Assembly: GCA_964570205.1 (NCBI GenBank)
Contig: CAZMXI010000039.1
Span: forward strand, 1-31,484
Origin: CAZMXI01 sp964570205
GTDB lineage: Bacteria; Planctomycetota; Phycisphaerae; Tepidisphaerales; Tepidisphaeraceae
Reading direction: 5' to 3'
DNA: 31,484 bases
Shown: positions 1 through 8,143 of the stretch, piece by piece
Layout of the letters: every line of letters starts with the position of its first letter
Position numbering within the stretch: position 1 is the first letter of the stretch
Notes under the pieces: model-generated
The model's input: only the letters and a program-made list of their open reading frames with translations
What the model was told of the DNA's origin: nothing
The model's database searches: none
Made by a program: the position numbers and the translations under genes

Positions 1-1133
1 TGGCTGAAGCTGTCACGGTCGCCGACCGGATTGGTTATCCCCTGATCGTCCGGCCGAGTTTTGTCCTTGGTGGCCGCGGCATGGAAATCGTGTATGACCA
101 GACCATGCTCGAACGGTACATCGCTGCCGCAGTGGACGTGACCCCCGATCGGCCGATTTACATCGACAAGTTCCTTGATCAGGCCATCGAATGCGAGGCC
201 GATGGCATTTCTGACGGACGCGACTGTTTTGTCCCTGCGGTCATGGAACATATCGAGCTGGCCGGCATCCACTCCGGCGATTCGGCTTGTGCGATTCCGC
301 CCATTTCCATTTCCGCCAAGCACCTTGACACGATTAACGAATACACCGCCCGCATCGCCGCCAAGCTGGGCGTCGTCGGGCTCGTCAACATTCAGTATGC
401 GATCGCCCATGACATGGTGTATGTGCTCGAGGCCAACCCTCGTGCCTCCCGGACGGTCCCGCTTGTTTCGAAGGTGTGTAACATCCAAATGGCCCGCATT
501 GCCACCCAACTCATGCTTGGCAAGGCGCTCGGCGAATTGAATCTTCAGCATCGCCCGATACCGCATTTCGGCGTCAAAGAAGCGGTCTTCCCGTTCAGCA
601 TGTTCCCAGAGGTCGATCCCGTCCTCGGTCCGGAAATGCGATCGACGGGCGAGGTGCTCGGCATGGCCCAGTCGTTCGGCCTGGCCTTCTTTAAGTCGCA
701 GGAGGCGGCTCAGCAACAGCTCCCGACATCCGGCACGGTTCTGATCACGGTCGCGCCGACCGATCGACCCGCCGTGCTGGAGGTTGCTCGCCAGTTTGCC
801 AGCCTTGGTTTCACCATCAAGGCGACCGAAGGCACGCGCAACTTCCTGCTCGGCCACGGTGTCGTTGCGGAACTCATCCACAAGATCAAGGAGGGCCGTC
901 CCAATATCGCCGATGGCATCAAGAACCGCGAGATACAGCTTGTCATCAATACCCCCAACGGCAAGCACGGCCAGACCGATGATTCCTACATCCGCAAGTC
1001 CGCAGTGAAGTACAAGGTCCCCTACATCACCACCCTGACCGCGGCCCTTGCTGCGGCCAAGGGCATCGCCGCCCAGCGCCAGGGCCGAGCTTCGGTTCGC
1101 TCGCTGCAGGACTACCATCGAAACCTCGCCTGA
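1..1133 (+). CDS. carB: Carbamoyl-phosphate synthase large subunit, C-terminal part
   Basis: The 3' part of carB; the gene enters from the left edge, with codons in frame from base 3. The enzyme makes carbamoyl phosphate from glutamine-derived ammonia, bicarbonate and two ATP in the cytoplasm, feeding arginine and pyrimidine synthesis. The visible residues begin in the second ATP-grasp domain (RIGYPLIVRPSFVLGGRGME), pass through the metal/ATP-binding stretch EANPRASRTVPLVSKV, and end with the MGS-like allosteric domain starting near base 735 (GTVLITVAPTDRP) and including TEGTRNFL and NTPNGKHGQTDD. The end is normal, with TGA at 1131-1133. An internal ATG at base 81 is not the start, because conserved sequence continues upstream of it. 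Identification is firm; only the N-terminal part is outside the window. Confidence 0.97.
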   Translation, partial: AEAVTVADRIGYPLIVRPSFVLGGRGMEIVYDQTMLERYIAAAVDVTPDRPIYIDKFLDQAIECEADGISDGRDCFVPAVMEHIELAGIHSGDSACAIPPISISAKHLDTINEYTARIAAKLGVVGLVNIQYAIAHDMVYVLEANPRASRTVPLVSKVCNIQMARIATQLMLGKALGELNLQHRPIPHFGVKEAVFPFSMFPEVDPVLGPEMRSTGEVLGMAQSFGLAFFKSQEAAQQQLPTSGTVLITVAPTDRPAVLEVARQFASLGFTIKATEGTRNFLLGHGVVAELIHKIKEGRPNIADGIKNREIQLVINTPNGKHGQTDDSYIRKSAVKYKVPYITTLTAALAAAKGIAAQRQGRASVRSLQDYHRNLA

Positions 1134-1165
1134 TTCGCGGGGGCGACTGTGGCTGATATGATCTG

Positions 1166-1513
1166 GTGGTTGCCATGTCGCTGTCGCGAAAGCCAATTCG
1201 AGGCCGGGGCGCCGCGGAGAACCCGCCCAATCGCTTCGTTCGGCTCAGGGTTATTCCCGACGCCGATGGGTCGGACGAGGAACCTTCTTCGCCGCGCACC
1301 CAGTACTTTCGTGACACGGCTCGCTCGATCATCGCCACGAACAACAGTCCGGACATTCCGTTTGACGCAAGCATCAATCCGTATCGCGGGTGCGAGCAGG
1401 GGTGCATCTACTGCTACGCCCGACCGACCCATGAGATGCTGGGATTCTCCGCCGGGCTGGACTTTGAGAGCAAGATTGTCGTCAAAGAAGATGCGCCAGG
1501 CCTTTTGAGCTGA
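1166..1513 (+). CDS. PA0069/Rv2578c-type radical SAM protein, N-terminal fragment (frame broken)
   Basis: First part of a radical SAM gene of the SplB-like PA0069/Rv2578c group, whose reaction is not established. It carries the iron-sulfur motif CEQGCIYCYARPTHE (CX3CX2C), preceded by FDASINPYRGC, which is typical of the group. The frame opens with GTG at 1166 or ATG at 1175; neither has a strong ribosome binding site. It stops at TGA 1511-1513, in the middle of the conserved APxLLRxEL region, and the rest of the protein continues in the -1 frame from 1513. The two pieces together give about 350 residues, the usual full length. This is therefore half a gene, split by a 1- or 4-base loss, by a sequencing error, or less likely by a programmed shift at CCTTTTG. 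Confidence 0.75.
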   Translation: MVAMSLSRKPIRGRGAAENPPNRFVRLRVIPDADGSDEEPSSPRTQYFRDTARSIIATNNSPDIPFDASINPYRGCEQGCIYCYARPTHEMLGFSAGLDFESKIVVKEDAPGLLS

Positions 1514-2223
1514 TGGCGGCGAAGTGGCGGCCGAGGGTGATTGCCGTCGGGGGCGTGACGGATCCTTACCAGCCGGTGGAGAGGCGGCTGAAGCTGACGC
1601 GACAATGCATCGAGGTGCTGGCAGAGTTTGGCAACCCCGCCTCTATCGTCACGAAGAACCATTTGGTCACACGAGACATCGACATCTTGTCGGGAATGGC
1701 CAGACAGAACCTTTGCAGTGTGTTCATCTCGATTACGACCCTTAACGCGGAACTGACGGGAATCATGGAGCCGCGGACCAGCGCGCCGGCGCGCCGTCTG
1801 GCCGCCATACAGGAGTTGACACTCGGCGGCATTCCTGTCGGGGTGCTGGTTGCGCCGGTCATCCCAGGATTGACCGACCATGAATTGCCCGACATCATCG
1901 CGTCGGCCGTGAAGGCCGGGGCGTGCAGTGCCCATTATCAGCTCGTGCGCCTGCCGCATGGCGTGGCCGAGTTGTTCACGACATGGCTTGAGCAACACAT
2001 GCCGGAGCGAAAGGACAAAGTCCTGAACCGCATCCGGGCGACGCGACGGGGCAGGCTCAATGATGGCGCGTTCGGCTCGCGGATGCGTGGCGACGGCATC
2101 TTCATCGAGCAAATAGACCAGATGTTCCAGATCGCGTGCCGGCGAGCGGGCCTGGGCGGCCGGTGCGTTGGTCTGGATACGTCAAGATTCAGGCGGCCGG
2201 ACGGCCAGATGTCCTTGTTCTAA
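1513..2223 (+). CDS. PA0069/Rv2578c-type radical SAM protein, C-terminal fragment
   Basis: Continuation of the preceding radical SAM gene, 236 residues. It opens with an ATG whose A is the last base of the upstream TGA (TGATG), an arrangement that could allow re-initiation. It holds most of the radical SAM barrel: VIAVGGVTDPYQPVERR, IVTKNHLVTRDIDIL, ISITTLNAELTGIMEPR, GVLVAPVIPGLTDHE, and the family's C-terminal FGSRMRGDGIF and GQMSLF. The sequence upstream of the ATG in this frame reads ELM, matching the family's REL just before this point. This indicates one ancestral reading frame rather than two genes. Without the CX3CX2C cluster motif this part alone cannot be a working radical SAM enzyme. 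It converges on thiL with only 21 bases between the stops. Confidence 0.75.
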   Translation: MAAKWRPRVIAVGGVTDPYQPVERRLKLTRQCIEVLAEFGNPASIVTKNHLVTRDIDILSGMARQNLCSVFISITTLNAELTGIMEPRTSAPARRLAAIQELTLGGIPVGVLVAPVIPGLTDHELPDIIASAVKAGACSAHYQLVRLPHGVAELFTTWLEQHMPERKDKVLNRIRATRRGRLNDGAFGSRMRGDGIFIEQIDQMFQIACRRAGLGGRCVGLDTSRFRRPDGQMSLF

Positions 2224-2244
2224 ACTGACTTGTGTATGGGTGGT

Positions 2245-3135
2245 TCACAGAGCGTGTTGCCATGCCTCAGGGGGAATCGGCGTCAGTGTCTTGTCACGCC
2301 TGAGGAGAATTGCGGTGTCCTGAGTGATCTGGCCGATGCGGGGATAAGGGATTGCGGCGGCGGGGGTGGCAGTGAAAAGCAGTTCGTGATCCTCGCCATC
2401 GTGGAGGGCGTGGTGGATGGGGAGCTGGCCGCTTTGTGCCGCGAGCGTGCGGGCATCGTCGTGAATGGGCAGAGCGTCGGCATCAATGACAGCGCCGACG
2501 CCGGATTGCTGGCAGATATGGGCGAGGTCGCGTGAGAGGCCGTCGGAAAGGTCGATCATCGCGGTGATCTGGCCCGTCTGGGCAATCTCGCGAGCTTCGC
2601 GAATACGGGGAAGAAAGCCCATGTGCCGGCCGAGGATGGACCCGCCGAGAGGACCGGTGACGTAGATCGCATCGCCGGGACGCGCGGAGTTGCGGGTGAT
2701 GGGCTGGATGCCGGCGGATCGGCCCAGGATGGTAACCGTGAGGAGGAGCCTGCCGGGCCAGGAGGCGGTGTCGCCGCCGATGATAGGGCAGTCGAAAGGG
2801 TCGGCGGCGTCGCGGAGGCCTAGATAGAGTTCCTTGGCGTATTCGAGATCTGTTCCGCGAGGCAGACAGACGGTAGCCACGGCCGCTGCTGGAAGGCAAG
2901 CCATGGCGGCGCAGTCGGAGAGGTTGCGGTTCATGACCTTTCGGCCTATGAGCCGGGGGGGGTGTATGGCCGAGTCGAAGTGGATGCCGTCGGCAACCTG
3001 GTCGACGCCGACGAGGAGCAAGTCATCAGGGTTCCACCGCATGATGGCGAGGTCATCGCCGGCGGGGACGGGGATGCGGACAGAGGGTGGTTGTTGGGTG
3101 CGGATCCAGGAGATGAAGTCAAACTCGCCGGGCAT
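2245..3135 (-). CDS. thiL: Thiamine-monophosphate kinase
   Basis: ThiL phosphorylates thiamine monophosphate to the active cofactor thiamine diphosphate, using ATP and Mg2+, in the cytoplasm. Family motifs occur in order: GEFDFISWI at the N-terminus, PAGDDLAIM, GVDQVADGIHFD, the NRNLSDCAAM region, GGDTASWPGRLLLTVTILG, DLSDGLSRDLAHI, and GEDHELLFT near the C-terminus. These include the Asp-rich metal/ATP sites. The frame extends upstream to a TTG at 3156, but the ATG at 3135 gives the family-typical beginning MPGEFDF and is preferred (296 residues). The quinone reductase gene upstream ends at 3160, so the two genes lie in one short minus-strand operon. Identification is strong and the start is moderately sure. 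Confidence 0.93.
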   Translation of the reverse strand: MPGEFDFISWIRTQQPPSVRIPVPAGDDLAIMRWNPDDLLLVGVDQVADGIHFDSAIHPPRLIGRKVMNRNLSDCAAMACLPAAAVATVCLPRGTDLEYAKELYLGLRDAADPFDCPIIGGDTASWPGRLLLTVTILGRSAGIQPITRNSARPGDAIYVTGPLGGSILGRHMGFLPRIREAREIAQTGQITAMIDLSDGLSRDLAHICQQSGVGAVIDADALPIHDDARTLAAQSGQLPIHHALHDGEDHELLFTATPAAAIPYPRIGQITQDTAILLRRDKTLTPIPPEAWQHAL

Positions 3136-3159
3136 GGGGAAGACGACCTGGGGCAAGGG

Positions 3160-3756
3160 TCATGATTCCGGGAAATGTCGCTCGACCGACTGGTGGACAT
3201 CATGGAGCCAGGCTTTGCGCTGCTCAGGCGTACTGGTGACAATGACGTTGTATTGTCGGCGGTGGACATTCTTGACGCCGCAGAAGTCGAAGATGCAAGT
3301 CTTCCATAGATTCTCCAGAGGGTCGCCAAAGACGGCGATTTCGCGTTCCTGGGGGGTATTGGAGGTGTTGAAGACGAGGGCGGTTGTGGCCTTCAACAAT
3401 CCGATGGGGACGCCTTCGCCCTTGTCATTGACGCCGAAGCGATAGGCGACGCCTTGGCGGAGGACGCGGTCGATCCAGCCCTTCATGATGGCCGGAGGCA
3501 TGGCCCACCAGTTGGGATGAACGATGACGATGCCGTCGACTTCCGTGATCTCCCCGCAGTGAGCGAGAACAAGGGGATCCTCGGAGGGGTCTTTGCCGAA
3601 TTCCTCGGCCGGCATAAGAGGGTTGAAGCGTTCGTCGGCGAGATCATGGAAGCGGACGATGTGGCCGTTGGCCTGAAGGGCCTCAACGGCGGTTTCGGCG
3701 ATGGCGTGGTTGAAACTGCCCTTCTTGGGATGGCCAAGGATGACGGAAACGATCAT
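3160..3756 (-). CDS. NAD(P)H dehydrogenase (quinone) family, flavodoxin-like fold
   Basis: A 198-residue FMN-dependent oxidoreductase of the NQO/KefF/MdaB family, which moves two electrons from NAD(P)H to quinones or similar acceptors in the cytoplasm. The N-terminal GHPKKGSFNHAI is the FMN-phosphate loop. It is followed by FHDLADERFNPLMPAEEFG and the diagnostic IVIVHPNWWAMPPAIMKGWIDRVL. The open frame extends upstream to 3930, but the ATG at 3756 is chosen because the conserved beta strand (MIVSVILGHP) starts there and an AGGAG lies 10 bases upstream. The extra 58 residues would overlap the galE control region. It is followed closely by thiL, whose function is unrelated. The natural substrate cannot be told from sequence. 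Confidence 0.9.
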   Translation of the reverse strand: MIVSVILGHPKKGSFNHAIAETAVEALQANGHIVRFHDLADERFNPLMPAEEFGKDPSEDPLVLAHCGEITEVDGIVIVHPNWWAMPPAIMKGWIDRVLRQGVAYRFGVNDKGEGVPIGLLKATTALVFNTSNTPQEREIAVFGDPLENLWKTCIFDFCGVKNVHRRQYNVIVTSTPEQRKAWLHDVHQSVERHFPES

Positions 3757-3881
3757 GGCTTGATGACTCCTGGTCTGCGGGATCAAGGTGAGCATCTTAA
3801 CAGAGGCGCGGCATACGTCGAGGGTCGTGGGCGTGCGAGCGACCGGCCGGGCGGCCCGGCCGGCCGTTGGGGGGTTTGCGT

Positions 3882-3916
3882 TTGGCAGGGATTCGGTTAT
3901 TTGTCTAACGGACAAA
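3882..3916 (+). promoter_or_regulatory. Candidate galE promoter overlapped by a palindromic operator
   Basis: A -35-like TTGGCA (3882-3887) lies 16 bases before a weak -10, TCTAAC (3904-3909). A perfect inverted repeat, TTTGTC-TAACG-GACAAA (3900-3916), covers the -10 and the likely transcription start. It directly abuts the galE ribosome binding site AAAGGAG (3914-3920). This is the classic placement for a repressor operator. No regulator gene is visible nearby, so the protein that would bind is unknown. Confidence 0.35.
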
Positions 3917-3928
3917 GGAGATGTGGAC

Positions 3929-4921
3929 ATGAACGTACTGGTCGCCGGTGGCGCGGGCTATATCGGATCGCACACGGTCAGGCGGTTGAAAGAGGCCGGG
4001 CATGCCCCGGTGGTCTACGACAACGTAGGGCGAGGGCACCGAAAGGTGATCGACATTCTACAAGTGCCGGCAGTCGTGGCGGATCTGAACGACCGGGCGG
4101 CATTGACCCAGGCGCTGCGGGATTACCAGATCCAGACGGTGATGCATTTCGCGGCGTATGCGTATGTGGGAGAATCGGTGGAGAAGCCACTGATGTACTA
4201 TGCGAACAATGTGGCCACGACGATCAGCGTGCTGGAGTGCATGCAGGCGGCGGGTGTGAACCGCTTCGTATTCTCAAGTACTTGTGCGACTTACGGGAAT
4301 CCCGAGCGGGTTCCGATGACCGAGGAGGAGAAGCAGAGGCCGGTCTCGCCTTATGGGCGAAGCAAGCTGATGGTGGAGCACATCCTGAAAGATGTTGCGG
4401 CGGCAAATCCGAGGTTCGCCTTCGCGTCGCTGCGGTACTTCAATGCCAGTGGCTGCGCCATGGATGGGAGCATTGGCGAGGATCACGATCCGGAGACACA
4501 CCTGATTCCGGTGGTGATGCAGGCGATTTTGGGCGTCCGCGATAAAGTGACCCTGTTTGGTACGGACTACCCGACGCCCGACGGCACGAACGTGCGAGAT
4601 TACATTCATGTGGATGATCTGGCCGCTGCTCACATTCTGGCGATGGAGAAGTTGACGGATGGGCAGCAGATGTTCCTTAACCTCGGGACCGGGCGGGGTT
4701 TCTCCAACCGGGAGATTATTGCGGCGGCGGAGAAGGTGACGGGGAAGAAGGTGCCACTAACGGTTGGCCCTAGACGGCCGGGGGACGCGGTGGCGCTGTA
4801 CGCGGATCCGACCAAGGCGAAACAACTGTTGGGGTGGGAGGCGCAGATCAGAGACCCGGAAACGATCATCCAGTCGGCGTGGAACTGGTTCAGCAAGCAC
4901 CCGCGGGGATACGGGCGCTGA
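3929..4921 (+). CDS. galE: UDP-glucose 4-epimerase
   Basis: A 330-residue extended short-chain dehydrogenase that interconverts UDP-glucose and UDP-galactose using bound NAD, in the cytoplasm. The Rossmann motif GGAGYIGSH is at residues 7-15. The catalytic SSTCATYG stretch is followed by Y142 and K146 of the YxxxK motif (SPYGRSK). Family signatures RYFNASGC, GTDYPTPDGTNVRDYIHVDDLA and LNLGTGRGFSNREI follow. The start at 3929 is set by AAAGGAG at 3914-3920 and the family N-terminus; the open frame upstream to 3788 is not used. It could supply galactose for lipopolysaccharide or capsule, or serve in galactose use. It is divergent from the quinone reductase and ends 8 bases before the tail-to-tail helicase gene. 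Confidence 0.96.
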   Translation: MNVLVAGGAGYIGSHTVRRLKEAGHAPVVYDNVGRGHRKVIDILQVPAVVADLNDRAALTQALRDYQIQTVMHFAAYAYVGESVEKPLMYYANNVATTISVLECMQAAGVNRFVFSSTCATYGNPERVPMTEEEKQRPVSPYGRSKLMVEHILKDVAAANPRFAFASLRYFNASGCAMDGSIGEDHDPETHLIPVVMQAILGVRDKVTLFGTDYPTPDGTNVRDYIHVDDLAAAHILAMEKLTDGQQMFLNLGTGRGFSNREIIAAAEKVTGKKVPLTVGPRRPGDAVALYADPTKAKQLLGWEAQIRDPETIIQSAWNWFSKHPRGYGR

Positions 4922-4929
4922 CCGGGTGA

Positions 4930-6808
4930 TCAAGGCGACGGTGTCCTGCGCCGGTTCGGACTTTGACTCCCCGGACGACGAGACCGTTGCGGGTCGAGCT
5001 CCATCTCGGTGACCAGTTCGAGGAGCTGGAGGTGAATGTCGTGCCACTCGCGCATGCGCACGAAGGAAAGGAAGTTCTGCCGGCAGAGCTTGCGCAGACG
5101 GCTGCCAGAGAGTTCGCGGGCCTTCTCGTGGTACCAGTCCCAGAGCTTGACGAAGCTCAGGAAGTCGGATGATTCATCGCGGAACAGCCGGTGGGCGATG
5201 TCGGCATCTTCAGCGTGGTCGAGGGGCCGCTCGCGCGGGTCCTGTACCGACAGGGCGGCGGCGATGATCAGCACCTCTCGCATGCAGTTCTCTTCCCGGG
5301 CGGCCAGCACCATGCGGGCGATGCGCGGGTCGATGGGGAGCCTGGCCATCTGCCATCCGAGATCGGTCAGCNNNNNNNNNNGTCTGGGAGCCATCGCGGA
5401 TGGCCTTGTAGTCCGGCGGGTCGATGAACGGAAAATCCTGGACATTTCCGAGGCGCAGGGCCTTCATCTGGAGGATGACGCTGGCGAGGTGGGTGCGGAG
5501 GATTTCCGGATCGGTGTACTGGTGGCGGGATTCGTAGTCGGCCTCGGAGTAAAGGCGGATGGCGATGCCCTCGGAAAGCCGGCCGCAGCGGCCCTTGCGC
5601 TGGTCGGCGCTGGCGCGGGAGATGCGCTCGATGGGCAGGCGCTGGACGCGGGTGCGCGTGGAATAGCGGCTGATGCGCGCGTGGCCGGGGTCGATGACGT
5701 AGCGGATGCCGGGAACAGTGAGGGAAGTCTCGGCGACGTTAGTGGCAAGAATAATGCGGCGGCCGGAGTGCGGCTGAAAGACGCGCATCTGCTCGCCGGC
5801 AGACAGCCGGGCGTAGAGAGGGAGGATTTCGGTGCCGCGGAGGTTCTGCTTGCGGAGCAGGTCGGCGGTTTGGCGGATTTCGCGCTCGCCGGAAAGGAAA
5901 ATGAGGATGTCGCCGCGACCTTCGCGGCCGAGCTCCTCGACGGCGGCGAGAATGGCGTCGGGGGTCTGGATGTCCTCCTCGTCGGGATCGTCGCTGGCTA
6001 GGGGGCGGTAGCGCACCTCGACGGGGTAAGTGCGGCCGGAGACCATTACGATGGGAGCATCATCGAAGTGGCGGCTGAAGCGATGGGGGTCGATGGTGGC
6101 GGAGGTCACGATGAGTTTGAGGTCGGGACGCTTGGGCAGAAGCTGCTTCAGGTAACCCAGAAGGAAATCGATGTTGAGGCTGCGCTCGTGCGCTTCATCG
6201 ATGATGATCGTGTCATACTGTTCAAGCCGGTGGTCGCCCTGGGTTTCAGCCAGAAGAATGCCGTCTGTCATGATCTTGATGAGGGTGTTGTCGCTGAGCT
6301 TGTCGGCGAAACGCACCTTGTATCCGACGGCCTGGCCGAGGGCGGTGCCCAGTTCCTGGGCGATGCGCATGGCGACGGATCGCGCTGCAATGCGCCGGGG
6401 CTGAGTGTGGCCGATCATGCCCGCGACGCCGCGACCCAGTTCGAGACACACCTTCGGAAGCTGGGTAGTCTTGCCAGACCCGGTTTCCCCGCAGACGATG
6501 ACAACTTGATTCTCGGCGATGGCCCTGGCAATCTCGGCCTTGCGCTCGACGATAGGGAGATGCTCAGGGAAGGTCAATGGCGGGCGGCCTTGCTCTCGCT
6601 GCCGACGACGCTGCTGGGAACGCTGGATGTCGCTGGCAAGTTGCGACAGGGACCGCCCCATCGGCCGGCCGGACCGTGCCAGTTGTTCCATGTGGGCCAG
6701 TCGCTTACGCAGCGAGACCGCGTCGGCGAGCATGCAGGCGGACAACTGCCGGCTCAACTCGCCGGGGGAAGGGGTGGTCGGCGTGTTGTGTGCGGCGCGG
6801 TGGATCAT
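4930..6808 (-). CDS. hrpA: HrpA-type DEAH-box RNA helicase, interrupted by an N gap and short at its C-terminus
   Basis: An ATP-dependent RNA helicase of the HrpA type, linked in other bacteria to mRNA processing and rescue of stalled ribosomes. Visible motifs are Walker A GETGSGKTTQLPK, TQPRRIAA, DEAH in IIIDEAHERSLNIDFLL, SAT in VTSATIDPHRF, and motif VI ASADQRKGRCGR, then EILRTHLASVILQMK. After the gap the ratchet (HA2) domain continues as LTDLGWQMARLPIDPR and IQDPRERPLD-like sequence in another nominal frame. Comparison with HrpA suggests about 18 residues fall in the gap, so ten N is not the true length. Recognisable homology ends at ELVTEMEL near base 5000, and a stop follows at 4930. 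The OB-fold and the long DUF3418 region of the roughly 1300-residue E. coli protein are absent. The start is ATG 6808 or TTG 6835. Confidence 0.85.
5372..5381. other. Assembly gap (ten N)
   Basis: Ten undetermined bases lie inside the helicase gene. The protein on both sides is HrpA in the correct order (IRDGSQ, then LTDLGWQMARLP), so the join is right in order and orientation. HrpA homologs suggest roughly 50-60 bases are missing here, so the gap length is nominal. Confidence 0.98.
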
Positions 6809-6862
6809 CTTCGACGTTCTTGGTCCAAGGTCCAATCATAGCCGCCGGTGCGCCTTTGTGGA

Positions 6863-7483
6863 CTATCGCTGCGGTTGAATCCCCGAGCTGTGAAGCATTT
6901 CGATCACCATTTCCATCGGCAGGCCAACAATGTTGCTGTGGCTGCCGGCCGTGTTGGTGACGAAGGGGTCGCGATCCTGAATGCCGTAGCCGCCGGCCTT
7001 GCCGCGCCACTGGCCCCCGGCGATATAGGCGTCGATTTCGGAGCGAGCCAGGGCGCGCATGCGCACGCTCGACATGGAGCAGCGGACCTGCTCGATCTGC
7101 TTGTCGCGGCAGATCAGGGCGACGCCTGTGATCACGATATGAGTGGTGCCGGCGAGCAGGCCAAGCATGCGCCGGGCCTCGTCCGGTTCGGAAGGCTTGC
7201 CCAGTGCGCGATCGCCGAACGCCACGACCGTGTCGGCGCCGAGGACGCAATCGTCCGGGAACTGGCTGGCGATGGCGCGGGCCTTCTCGGCAGCCAGGAG
7301 CCTTGCCAGCTCGGCCGGGAGGAGCGTCGCCGGGTATCTGGATTCATCAATCTCCGCCGGCACGACCAGGAATTCGTACCCGGCTTCGCGCAGCAGTTCC
7401 TGGCGCCGGGGCGAAGCGCTGGCCAGGATCAGCCGGGGCTTGCGCTTGGTCTCTTCCGGGATTGAGATTGAGGGTGATGTCAT
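6863..7483 (-). CDS. maf: Maf family nucleoside triphosphate pyrophosphatase
   Basis: A 206-residue Maf/Ham1-superfamily enzyme that hydrolyses certain nucleoside triphosphates (dTTP/UTP or modified forms) to monophosphates. It is thought to clean the nucleotide pool and has been linked to cell-division control. The signature LILASASPRRQELL (about residues 18-31) is the substrate-binding N-terminus. GADTVV holds the catalytic Asp. KPSEPDEARRML and the late GKAGGYGIQDR are also diagnostic; the latter resembles the YhdE (dTTP/UTP) branch. The first 16 residues before KPRLIL are not conserved in the family, so the true start could lie slightly downstream. The small lipoprotein gene ends 37 bases upstream on the same strand and the pair may be co-transcribed. 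Confidence 0.94.
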   Translation of the reverse strand: MTSPSISIPEETKRKPRLILASASPRRQELLREAGYEFLVVPAEIDESRYPATLLPAELARLLAAEKARAIASQFPDDCVLGADTVVAFGDRALGKPSEPDEARRMLGLLAGTTHIVITGVALICRDKQIEQVRCSMSSVRMRALARSEIDAYIAGGQWRGKAGGYGIQDRDPFVTNTAGSHSNIVGLPMEMVIEMLHSSGIQPQR

Positions 7484-7520
7484 CGCGATGGATTTCTCGG
7501 CGGCCAGGAGCCCAGAGCGA

Positions 7521-7922
7521 TCACGGTCTGAAGCGAATCGCGAGGTCGCCGGCCGCCGGCTCGCGGCTATCAGGCTTCACCGGCTGGTACTCGACGTGAA
7601 GGGTGTCGTTGACGATATCGACGACCGTGCCGTGAGTGATGGGCTCAGGCCGGTCTTCGCCGAGGAAGGTGAGGACATCGCCGCGCCGGAACTGATTGAC
7701 GGGAATCTGTCCAACGGCCGCCATGCGCTCTTCGGGAAGGACGGCAATGACGGTGCCGACCAGGGCATCGGGGGCAAGGCTGGCGATGCGCTGACGCATC
7801 TGGTCGGTGACGGGCGTCGGCTGCGGCTCGATGGTGGGGGCCTGGTCTGCCTGCTGTTCGCGGCAACCCGTCGCCATGACGCATGTCAACACCAGTAATC
7901 CGGCCCATCGCGTCGTTCTCAT
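7521..7922 (-). CDS. Small lipoprotein of unknown function
   Basis: A 133-residue protein with a lipoprotein signal: positively charged MRTTRW, hydrophobic GLLVLTCV, then the lipobox MATGC with the lipidated Cys at residue 20. After a Pro/Gln-rich linker, the region from about residue 45 to the end (LVGTVIAVLPEERMAAVG, RRGDVLTFLG, GTVVDIVNDTLHVEY) alternates short beta strands with turns. It looks like a compact SH3/OB-like beta domain. I do not recognise the family. The start is well supported by AGGAG nine bases before ATG 7922. It is probably anchored facing the periplasm. It precedes maf on the same strand, but nothing links their functions. Confidence 0.8.
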   Translation of the reverse strand: MRTTRWAGLLVLTCVMATGCREQQADQAPTIEPQPTPVTDQMRQRIASLAPDALVGTVIAVLPEERMAAVGQIPVNQFRRGDVLTFLGEDRPEPITHGTVVDIVNDTLHVEYQPVKPDSREPAAGDLAIRFRP

Positions 7923-8061
7923 CGTTATCTCTCCTGAAGGCGATCGTCAAGCCGGCCGCCGTCGGCCGCTGATCGTCATAGTAGACTGCGCCCACGCGAT
8001 TTAGGCAAGGGCGATTGACGCCGAAGTGGTCTCGATCGGGACCGGATGTGCGGCAGCCCAT

Positions 8062-8090
8062 TTGAGGGAAGGCAGGAACGCTGCAATAAT
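8062..8090 (+). promoter_or_regulatory. Candidate sigma-70-type promoter for the AAE-family transporter
   Basis: TTGAGG (8062-8067), then a 17-base spacer, then AATAAT (8085-8090), matching the -35 and -10 consensus at 4/6 and 5/6 positions. The predicted transcript would start near 8097, leaving a leader of about 47 bases before the ATG at 8144. It is the best promoter match in the 221-base gap between the divergent lipoprotein and transporter genes. Confidence 0.45.
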
Positions 8091-8143
8091 GACAGATTCG
8101 TCGTCGAGCGGATACGAGCGAACGGGAAGAAGGGTCTGGCAGC

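Noticed and set aside
7978..8008. Minus-strand promoter-like pair TTGCCT and TACTAT before the small lipoprotein
   Set aside because: Spacing of 19 bases and a 4/6 match at -10 are too weak to claim.
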